From positions 664,059-728,058 of the forward strand of contig JAVKHP010000001.1 of the NCBI GenBank assembly GCA_031459855.1: a stretch of 64,000 bases of DNA, written 5' to 3'. Source of the DNA: Armatimonadota bacterium (GTDB lineage Bacteria; Sysuimicrobiota; Sysuimicrobiia; Sysuimicrobiales; Humicultoraceae). How positions within the stretch are numbered: the stretch's first letter is position 1; every line of letters begins with the position of its first letter. Under the pieces are notes generated by a model that saw only the letters and a program-made list of their open reading frames with translations, searched no databases and had not been told where the DNA came from. A program made the position numbers and the translations under genes. Below are positions 23,083 through 30,098 of this stretch, piece by piece.

Positions 23083-25977
23083 ATGACGATCGTAGAGGCA
23101 CCACGCACGCAGTTCCGGTGGACGCTGCTCTTCGAAGAGGGCGATGCGTCGATGCGTGACCTGCTGGGCGGCAAGGGCGCGGGGCTGGCCGAGATGAGCC
23201 GCATCGGGTTGCCCGTCCCGCCGGGGTTCACCATCACCACCCGGGCGTGCGTCGAGTACATGCGGGCCGGCCGTCGGTTCCCCGAGGGCCTGATGGACGA
23301 GGTGGCCGAACGGCTGCGGGCGGTGGAGGCCAAGACCGGCAAGCGCTTCGGCGATCCGGCCAACCCCCTGCTGCTGTCGGTGCGCTCGGGCGCCAAGTTC
23401 AGCATGCCCGGCATGATGGACACCGTGTTGAACCTGGGGCTCAACGACCGCACCCTGGAGGGGCTGATCCGCCTCACCAACAACCCGCGCTTCGGCTGGG
23501 ACGCGTACCGCCGGCTCGTGCAGATGTTCGGGAAGATCGTGCTGGACATCCCGGGGGAGCAGTTCGAGCACCTCATCCAGCAGGCGAAGCGGCGCAAGGG
23601 CGTCACCGAAGACACCGCGCTGGAGGTCGAAGACCTCCAGGAGCTGGTGGCGGCCTTCCGGGCGCTCATCAGGAAGGCGCGGGGCGTCGACTTCCCCCAG
23701 GACCCCCACGAGCAACTGCGCATGGCCATCCAGGCGGTGTTCGACTCGTGGTGGGGCAAGCGCGCCGTCGACTACCGGAACTTCCACGGCATCCCCCACG
23801 ACCTGGGGACGGCAGCCAACGTGCAGGCGATGGTGTTCGGGAACATGGGGCCCGACTCGGCGACGGGCGTGGCCTTCACCCGCAATCCGGCCACGGGCGA
23901 GAAGGAGCTCTACGGCGAGTACCTGCTGAACGCCCAGGGCGAGGACGTGGTGGCCGGGATCCGGACCCCCAAGCCCATCAGCGCGCTCGCCCAGGACCTG
24001 CCCGAGGCCTACGCGCAGTTCGTCCAGGTGTGCGAGCTGCTGGAGCGGCATTACCGCGACGTGCAGGACGTGGAGTTCACCATCGAGCGCGGCCGGCTGT
24101 GGATGCTGCAGACGCGGACCGGCAAGCGGACGGCCCAGGCCGCAGTGAAGATCGCGGTGGACATGGCCCACGAGGGCCTGATCACCCGCGAGGAGGCCGT
24201 GCTGCGCGTCGAGCCGGGCCAGATCGACCAGCTCCTGCACCCGCGCTTCGACCCGAAGGCGAAAGACGCCGCAGCGCAGGACGGCCGGTTCCTGGCCCGC
24301 GGCCTGAACGCCTCACCCGGCGCCGCCGTGGGGCTCGCGGCGTTCGACGCCGACACCGCCGAGGCCTGGGGCCGGGCGGGCAAGCCGGTGATCCTGGTGC
24401 GGCCCGAGACCAACCCCGACGACGTCCACGGGATGCTGCACGCCCGGGGCATCCTCACCAGCCGCGGGGGCGCCACCAGCCACGCGGCGGTGGTGGCCCG
24501 GGGGCTGGGCGTGCCGTGCGTGGCCGGGTGCGAGGCGATCTACGTCGACCCCGAGCGCCGACAGCTCTCGGTGAACGGACAGGTCGTCAAAGAGGGCGAG
24601 TACCTCTCCATCGACGGCACCACGGGCGAGGTGTTCGCGGGCCAGCTCCCCGTCACCGAGCCCAGCCTGGAGGAGCAGCGCGAGCTGCTGGAGCTGCTGG
24701 GCTGGGCCGACGGGTTCCGGCGCCTGGGGGTCTGGGCCAACGCCGATTACCCCCGCGACGCGCGGCGGGCGCGCCAGTTCGGCGCCGAGGGCATCGGCCT
24801 GACCCGCACCGAGCACATGTTCTTCGAGACCGACCGGCTCCCCATCGTGCGGCAGATGATCCTCAACGCCGCCGAGGCCCAGGCCGCCTACGACCGCGTG
24901 CGCGCCGCCGAGCAGGCCCTGGCGCAACAGCCCGACGACCGCAAGGCCAAGGCGGCGCTGGCCGAGGCGAAGCGGGCCGTGCGCACCTCGCCGGCGGTCC
25001 GCGCCTACGAGGACGCCCTGCGGAAACTCGAGCGGCTGCAGCGGCGCGACTTCGAGGGGCTCTTCGAGGCGATGGACGGCCTGCCGGTGATCATCCGGCT
25101 CATCGACCCGCCGCTCCACGAGTTCCTGCCGCCCCACGACGAGCTGCTGGAGGAAGTGGCGGGGCTGCGCGCGCGCGTGGACGTGCTGCAGGTGCTGCGG
25201 CGCCGCGGCCGGCCGCGCAAGGGCCAGCTGTCGCTCGCGGCGCTGCGCGCGCTGCTGGCCGAGAAGGAAGCGGTCCTCCGTCAGGTCCGGGCCCTGCGCG
25301 AGGCCAACCCGATGCTCGGCCTGCGGGGCATCCGCCTGGGGCTCACCTACCCGGCGATCACCGCCATGCAGGTGCGGGCCATCATCGACGCGGCCTGCCG
25401 GGTGACCAAGCGCGGGATCAAGGCGATGCCCGAGATCATGATCCCCCTGGTCAGTCACCTCAACGAGCTGCGGGAGACCCACCGCGAGCTGGAGGCCGCG
25501 GCCCGGGCGGTCATGGCACGTCACAAGGTCACCGTGCCCTACAAGTTCGGGACGATGATCGAGATCCCGCGGGCCTGCCTGGTGGCCGGCGAGATCGCGC
25601 AGCTGGCCGAGTTCTTCTCGTTCGGCACCAACGACCTGACCCAGACGATCTTCGGCATCTCGCGGGACGACGCCGAGGGCAAGTTCCTGCTGCGCTACGT
25701 CGAGCGCGGGATCCTGCCCGAGAACCCGTTCCAGACGCTGGACCGGGCTGGCGTGGGCGAGGCGATGCGGATCGCCGTGGAGCGCGGCCGCGCCGTCCGC
25801 CCCGACCTGGAGGTCGGCATCTGCGGCGAGCACGGGGGCGATCCGGCGTCGATCGAGTTCTGCCACCAGCTGGGGCTGAACTACGTGAGCTGTTCGCCGT
25901 TCCGCGTGCCGGTGGCCCGTCTGGCGGCGGCGCAGGCGGCGCTGCGCGAGCGCGTGGAGGTGCGCAAGGACGTATAG
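23083..25977 (+). CDS. ppdK: Pyruvate, phosphate dikinase
   Basis: A 964-residue cytoplasmic enzyme that interconverts pyruvate, ATP and phosphate with PEP, AMP and pyrophosphate. The ATP-grasp domain opens with LLGGKGAGLAEMSRIGLPVPPGF; the phosphohistidine domain has GGATSHAAVVARGLG near residue 461; the PEP/pyruvate barrel has GLTRTEHMF, NPMLGLRGIRLG and the terminal NYVSCSPFRVPVARLA with the catalytic cysteine. It is longer than the usual ~880 residues because of two charged helical inserts, about residues 605-655 and 700-735, both in the barrel domain. The ATG at 23083 has GGAGGGA. A GC-rich hairpin follows the stop. Confidence 0.96.
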   Translation: MTIVEAPRTQFRWTLLFEEGDASMRDLLGGKGAGLAEMSRIGLPVPPGFTITTRACVEYMRAGRRFPEGLMDEVAERLRAVEAKTGKRFGDPANPLLLSVRSGAKFSMPGMMDTVLNLGLNDRTLEGLIRLTNNPRFGWDAYRRLVQMFGKIVLDIPGEQFEHLIQQAKRRKGVTEDTALEVEDLQELVAAFRALIRKARGVDFPQDPHEQLRMAIQAVFDSWWGKRAVDYRNFHGIPHDLGTAANVQAMVFGNMGPDSATGVAFTRNPATGEKELYGEYLLNAQGEDVVAGIRTPKPISALAQDLPEAYAQFVQVCELLERHYRDVQDVEFTIERGRLWMLQTRTGKRTAQAAVKIAVDMAHEGLITREEAVLRVEPGQIDQLLHPRFDPKAKDAAAQDGRFLARGLNASPGAAVGLAAFDADTAEAWGRAGKPVILVRPETNPDDVHGMLHARGILTSRGGATSHAAVVARGLGVPCVAGCEAIYVDPERRQLSVNGQVVKEGEYLSIDGTTGEVFAGQLPVTEPSLEEQRELLELLGWADGFRRLGVWANADYPRDARRARQFGAEGIGLTRTEHMFFETDRLPIVRQMILNAAEAQAAYDRVRAAEQALAQQPDDRKAKAALAEAKRAVRTSPAVRAYEDALRKLERLQRRDFEGLFEAMDGLPVIIRLIDPPLHEFLPPHDELLEEVAGLRARVDVLQVLRRRGRPRKGQLSLAALRALLAEKEAVLRQVRALREANPMLGLRGIRLGLTYPAITAMQVRAIIDAACRVTKRGIKAMPEIMIPLVSHLNELRETHRELEAAARAVMARHKVTVPYKFGTMIEIPRACLVAGEIAQLAEFFSFGTNDLTQTIFGISRDDAEGKFLLRYVERGILPENPFQTLDRAGVGEAMRIAVERGRAVRPDLEVGICGEHGGDPASIEFCHQLGLNYVSCSPFRVPVARLAAAQAALRERVEVRKDV

Positions 25978-25984
25978 GGTCCGA

Positions 25985-26008
25985 CGCGCCCCGGGCCGGC
26001 GGGGCGCG
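25985..26008. terminator. GC-rich hairpin after ppdK
   Basis: CGCGCCCC (25985-25992) pairs with GGGGCGCG (26001-26008) around an 8-nt loop, a few bases after the dikinase stop. There is no T-tract. It lies in the convergent gap with the CBS gene and may serve as a transcription end. Confidence 0.5.
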
Positions 26009-26073
26009 CCGGGGCCGATCGCGATATCGGCTGCGGGGGGGCGGCGAGACACGTCCCCCCGCGCTCCCGGCAC

Positions 26074-26199
26074 GGGACGCGCGTCGGGTGAGACGTGCCG
26101 TGGGAGGCAGCTGGTCCGGCCCGGCGCGCTCTCAGCACCGCCATGGGATGCGCGTCGGGTGAGACGTGCCGCGAGCGCCAGCTAGTCCGGCCCGCCGCG
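26074..26199. repeat. 55-bp imperfect duplication including a gene 3' end
   Basis: Copies at 26074-26128 and 26145-26199 share GCGCGTCGGGTGAGACGTGCC and a right part AGCTRGTCCGGCCCGSCGCG. The second copy contains the stop and last codons of the five-CBS gene; the first copy is its duplicated tail, in which the stop triplet is changed (CTA to CTG on the plus strand). Confidence 0.8.
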
Positions 26200-27252
26200 T
26201 TCCTGCAGGGCCCGCACGATGTCGGCATCGCCCACGACGCCGATGATGCGCCCCTGCTGCACGACGGGGAGTTCGCGGGCGCCGGCGCGGGCCAGGCGCG
26301 CCGCGCACTCCCAGATGGACAGCTCCGGCGACAGCGTCTCCGCGCCCGGCGCGGGCAGGCCGCCCGCCAGGGGCCGCATGACGTCCGCGGCGATGGCGGT
26401 CGTGGGGCCCGGCCGGCGGCCCACCCACCGGTGACCGGCGACCGCCGTCAGGATATCGGAGTCGCTGACGATGCCCACGATCTCCCCGGCCCGGGTGACG
26501 GGGAAACGGCGCACGCGCAGCACGCCCATCCGCCGCGAGCACTCCTCGATGGGCGCGTCGGCCTCGACGGTGCGGAGAGGTGCGGAGGCCAGGGCGCCTA
26601 CGGGCGTGCGCGCCGGATCGCCGCCGGCTGCCACCACCTTGAGCACGACGTCCCGCTTGGTCACGATCCCGCCGCCGGGGAGGTCGGCCACCAGCAGGCT
26701 GCTGATGCCCGCCGCCACCATCTTGCCGACGGCCGCCTGCACGGTGGCCTCGCGGTCGATGGTGAGCACCGGCGCCGACATGACGTCGCCGACCGTGCGG
26801 GCGGGCCCGGAGCGCTGGGCCCGCTGCAGCGCGCGGTCCTTGCGCACCCGGCGCACGTGCTCCCAGTCGTGGCGCGGCACCAGCGCGGTGAACAGGTCGG
26901 TGTCGCTGACGACGCCGACCAGCGTCCCGCCGTCGACCACGGGCAGGCGGCGGACGCGGGCCTGCGCCATCACCTCCGCCACCCGCCGCAGCGGCCAGTG
27001 CGGCCGGGCCGTGACCAACCGCCAGGTCATGATGTCGCCGACGGTCAGGCTGTCCGGATCGAACCCCTCGGTGACGATCTTGGTGACCACGTCGCGCATG
27101 GTCACGATGCCGTAGTCGACGCCCCCGACGGCGGGTGCCACCAGCACGCTGGAGATCCCCCGCTCGTGCATCGTGCGCACCGCCTCGGCCACGGTGGCGG
27201 CGACCGGGACGACCACGGGCCGGGTGGTCATGACGTCGGCGGCCGTGAGCAT
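26182..27252 (-). CDS. Five-module CBS-domain protein
   Basis: A 356-residue soluble protein made of CBS motifs. Module openings are ADVMTTRPVVV, GDIMTWRLVTA, GDVMSAPVLTI, GALASAPLRTV and ADVMRPLAGG, each ending in a GIVxxxD or GVVSDTD-like motif. CBS pairs bind adenosine nucleotides and act as energy sensors. Five modules are unusual because CBS motifs normally work in pairs, so one may pair between subunits. I chose ATG 27252, preceded by AGGAGGGGG, over an in-frame upstream start at 27303. The 3' end is duplicated downstream. It is divergent from the cDPGS-like gene. Confidence 0.9.
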   Translation of the reverse strand: MLTAADVMTTRPVVVPVAATVAEAVRTMHERGISSVLVAPAVGGVDYGIVTMRDVVTKIVTEGFDPDSLTVGDIMTWRLVTARPHWPLRRVAEVMAQARVRRLPVVDGGTLVGVVSDTDLFTALVPRHDWEHVRRVRKDRALQRAQRSGPARTVGDVMSAPVLTIDREATVQAAVGKMVAAGISSLLVADLPGGGIVTKRDVVLKVVAAGGDPARTPVGALASAPLRTVEADAPIEECSRRMGVLRVRRFPVTRAGEIVGIVSDSDILTAVAGHRWVGRRPGPTTAIAADVMRPLAGGLPAPGAETLSPELSIWECAARLARAGARELPVVQQGRIIGVVGDADIVRALQERGGPD

Positions 27253-27367
27253 CGTGTCCCCCTCCTGCACGCGTCGCACCGCTGCAGCGACCGGTACGCC
27301 CATGGTAGCATCTGGTGCGCGCTGCCCGCCACGCGGCCGCGGCGCTCACGCGCCCCGTGCGGCTGGA

Positions 27368-27430
27368 GGCGCCCCCAGGAGGCCGGTGGCGACCCCCAGG
27401 AGGCCGGTGGCGACCCCCAGGAGGCGTCGG
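27368..27430. repeat. Tandem ~21-bp repeats carrying SD-GTG motifs
   Basis: Units at 27368-27387, 27388-27408 and 27409-27429 follow the pattern GGCGACCCCCAGGAGGCCGGT; the first is 1 nt shorter and the last diverges at its end. Each has AGGAGG, and the first two are followed 3 nt later by a GTG in frame with the downstream gene. Confidence 0.85.
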
Positions 27431-27469
27431 GCGGCGACGGGAACAGTGCCGCGAGCGGAGGTGATCGGC

Positions 27470-28849
27470 GTGCACGACGCGCGCGCAGCGCATCCGGGTT
27501 CGGCCCCGATCCGCATCGTCCTGCTGGGCGCCGGCGGGCGGGAGTTCCACAACTTCAACGTCTGCTTCCGTGGCCACCCCGGGTACCGGGTCGTGGCCTT
27601 CACGGCGACCCAGATCCCCAACATCGCTCACCGCGTCTACCCGGCGGCGCTGGCGGGCCCCGGCTACCCGGAGGGCATCCCCATCGTGCCCGAAGAGGAT
27701 CTGGAGGACGTGGTCCATCGCGCGCAGGTGGACCAGGTCGTGTTCGCCTACAGCGACGTCTCCCACGAGCACGTCATGCACCTGGCCTCGCGGGCGCTGG
27801 CGGCCGGCGCGGGGTTTCGCCTGCTCGGGCCCAAGGAGACGATGCTGCGGGCGCGCGTCCCGGTGCTCGCGGTGGGCGCCACGCGCACCGGCAGCGGCAA
27901 GAGCCAGACCGCGCGCCTGGTGGCCCGGCTGCTGCGCGACCGCGGCCGCCGGGTGGTGGTACTGCGGCACCCCATGGCCTACGGCGACCTGGCCGCCCAG
28001 GCGGTCCAGCGCTTCGCCACGCCAGACGACCTGGACGCTGCCGGTGTCACCGTGGAAGAGCGCGAGGAGTACGAACCCCACCTGGCGCGCGGCATCGTGG
28101 TCTACGCCGGCGTGGACTACGCGGCGGTGCTCCGCCGGGCCGAGGCGGAAGCTGACGTGCTGGTGTGGGACGGCGGCAACAACGACTTCCCGTTTCTCTG
28201 GCCGGACCGGCACCTCGTGGTGGTCGACCCGCACCGCGCCGGGCACGAACTCCGTTACCATCCGGGCGAGACGAACCTGCGCATGGCCGACGTCGTCATC
28301 ATCAACAAGGTGGATTCGGCACGGCCCGACGCCGTGGCGACCGTGCGCCGCAACGTCGCGGCCGCCAACCCCCGAGCGCTCGTGCTCGAGGCTCGCTCTC
28401 CGATCAGTGTCGACCATCCGGACCTGGTGGCCGGTCGCCGGGTCGTGGTGGTGGAAGACGGCCCGACGGTCACCCACGGGGAGATGGCCTACGGCGCCGG
28501 GCTGATCGCCGCCGAACGCCTGGGGGCGCAGATCGTCGACCCGCGCCCCTACGCGGTGGGCAGCCTGCGGGAGACCTACGCCGCCTACCCGCATCTTGCG
28601 CGGGTCGTGCCGGCGATGGGCTACGGGGAGGCGCAGCGCCGGGACCTGGAGGAGACCCTGCGGCGCACGCCCGCCGACGTCGTGGTGATCGGCACCCCCG
28701 TGGACCTGCGGCGATTGCTCCGGCTCGACAAGCCGGCCGTGCGGGTCACCTACGACCTCGACGCCGAGACCGCGCGGGCCCTGGCCGAGCTCCTGGACCG
28801 CTGGACGGCCGACGGATCGCTCAGCCCGCGGCCGTCGACGGGGTCCTGA
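27470..28849 (+). CDS. Cyclic 2,3-diphosphoglycerate synthetase-like GTPase/ATPase
   Basis: A 459-residue protein resembling cyclic 2,3-DPG synthetase and its bacterial homologues. The N-terminal part (RIVLLGAGGREFHNFN) is Rossmann-like; the P-loop GATRTGSGKSQTA lies near residue 140, then LVWDGGNNDFPFLWPD, DVVIINKVDSARPDAV and a C-terminal VVVIGTPVDLRRLLRLDKP. In methanogens the enzyme makes the thermoprotectant cDPG; the bacterial role is not established. GTG 27470 follows GGAGGTGAT at ideal spacing, but in-frame GTGs within the upstream repeats could give longer forms. Its end overlaps the convergent baeRF gene by 29 nt. Confidence 0.83.
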   Translation: MHDARAAHPGSAPIRIVLLGAGGREFHNFNVCFRGHPGYRVVAFTATQIPNIAHRVYPAALAGPGYPEGIPIVPEEDLEDVVHRAQVDQVVFAYSDVSHEHVMHLASRALAAGAGFRLLGPKETMLRARVPVLAVGATRTGSGKSQTARLVARLLRDRGRRVVVLRHPMAYGDLAAQAVQRFATPDDLDAAGVTVEEREEYEPHLARGIVVYAGVDYAAVLRRAEAEADVLVWDGGNNDFPFLWPDRHLVVVDPHRAGHELRYHPGETNLRMADVVIINKVDSARPDAVATVRRNVAAANPRALVLEARSPISVDHPDLVAGRRVVVVEDGPTVTHGEMAYGAGLIAAERLGAQIVDPRPYAVGSLRETYAAYPHLARVVPAMGYGEAQRRDLEETLRRTPADVVVIGTPVDLRRLLRLDKPAVRVTYDLDAETARALAELLDRWTADGSLSPRPSTGS

Positions 28850-29924
28850 GCACCGCCGCGATGCCTCCACCTGCCGCCAGCGGCGCGGCCGCGTCGGCGT
28901 GGACCAGCTCCAGCCGTGCGCCGGCCTGGCGCGCCAGGCGAGGCAACTCCGGGTGGTGTGCGAGGCGGGAGGACTCGACGACCACCAGGTGGGCCTGGCG
29001 CAGCCGCAGGGCCTCGTCGACCGCCGGCCATCCCAGCACGGCCCGTGTGCCCTGTGCCTCGAGCACGGCGGCCACCAGCTCGCGATCCCGCCGGCGCTCG
29101 GCCTCCACGGCGGCCTGCACCGTGCGCTGCAGCATCTCGGCCAGGCCCTCGTAGCGCGGCAACGGCACCGTGCCGACCAGGGCGCGGCGCGCCTGCGGGG
29201 GCAGCGCCCGGACCACGGCCGCGGCCGCCTCCTCGGGCCCGCCGACCACCAGCGCCGTAAGACGGCGCGCGGCCAGGAGGCGTGCGGTCTCGGCGGCCAC
29301 GTGCTCCCAGAACGCCTGGACGTGCGCGCGCCGCCGCGCCTCGAAGGGATCCCGCTGCGTGCCGCGCCCGGCCCCCTCGCCCATCCGGCGAGCGGCGGTC
29401 GGACGGCGGCCGGAGGTCTGCCGCCAGTGCTCCGTGTGCAGGTCCAGCGTCTCCTCGGCCAGCAGGGAGGCGTTCCCCAGGTACCCCACGGCCAACCGCG
29501 CGTGCCGGGTATCCACGGCGAGGATCGCGTAGGGCGGGCAGGCGTCCAGCGCCTCCAGCAGGGCCGTGACGTCGGGCAGCCCGAACCGCACGCGGTTGGG
29601 CAGCGGCACCTGCACGGGGTAGACGCGCCAGAGGTCTGGCGCGGCGAAGAGCGCGAGCCCGCGGGCGGAGGGCTTCCACGTCCTGACGTAGGCCGTCACG
29701 CGCTGCGCCAGCGGACGCGCCACGCGCCGCCGAGGAGGCGGGAGGTCGCGCAGCAGGTCGCGCAGGGCGTTCTCCAGCCAGATCAGGTAGGCGGGGTGCA
29801 CCGCCTGGTGCTCGGGCAACGTGGGATCGGTGGCCAGCGCCACCGACAGCACGTCGTCGCGGTCACGCTCCAGCAGGTCGTCGAGGTCCTCCGCGCGCGG
29901 GAGCAGGGACAGGTCGCCGGCCAT
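28821..29924 (-). CDS. baeRF-type (archaeo-eukaryotic release factor-like) protein
   Basis: A 367-residue protein of the bacterial eRF1-related (baeRF) class. After a helical N-terminus it has AILAVDTRHARLAVGYLG, a linker containing WRQTSGRRPTAARRMGEG, HVAAETARLLAARRLTALVV followed by GGPEEA, and an L7Ae-like C-terminal part (AVDEALRLRQAHLVVVESS). Such proteins are thought to bind ribosomes and release or rescue nascent peptides under stress; this is inferred. The ATG at 29924 has GGAGGAC upstream. It lies behind a minus-strand operator-promoter (29966-30010). The end overlaps the convergent cDPGS-like gene. Confidence 0.8.
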   Translation of the reverse strand: MAGDLSLLPRAEDLDDLLERDRDDVLSVALATDPTLPEHQAVHPAYLIWLENALRDLLRDLPPPRRRVARPLAQRVTAYVRTWKPSARGLALFAAPDLWRVYPVQVPLPNRVRFGLPDVTALLEALDACPPYAILAVDTRHARLAVGYLGNASLLAEETLDLHTEHWRQTSGRRPTAARRMGEGAGRGTQRDPFEARRRAHVQAFWEHVAAETARLLAARRLTALVVGGPEEAAAAVVRALPPQARRALVGTVPLPRYEGLAEMLQRTVQAAVEAERRRDRELVAAVLEAQGTRAVLGWPAVDEALRLRQAHLVVVESSRLAHHPELPRLARQAGARLELVHADAAAPLAAGGGIAAVLRTPSTAAG

Positions 29925-29965
29925 CGCAGTCCTCCGCAGAACGGCTGGAAAGGCGTTCCAACACC

Positions 29966-30010
29966 ATTGTACGGCGCAGAGCGCGCCCCGGGATCGGGTG
30001 CCGACCCGAG
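29966..30010 (-). promoter_or_regulatory. 18-bp dyad operator plus -10 box, baeRF gene
   Basis: Read on the minus strand, the dyad CTCGGGT-CGGC-ACCCGAT (30010-29993) is followed by TACAAT at 29971-29966, 30.5 bp from the centre. On the plus strand a right half-site ACCCGAT (30026-30032) stands at the matching distance from CACAAT (30055-30060) upstream of the divergent gene. Confidence 0.6.
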
Positions 30011-30098
30011 GGGCCCGCAACGCCCACCCGATGGCACCAGACGCCCGCATCGGGCACAATGGAAGCACGACGTCCCGATCGCATCCCCGGAGGGCACG

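Noticed and set aside
29040-29300. Lateral-transfer boundary
   Set aside because: I looked for abrupt base-composition change, integrase or tRNA-flanked insertion through the window and found none; only short AT-richer intergenic spots occur.
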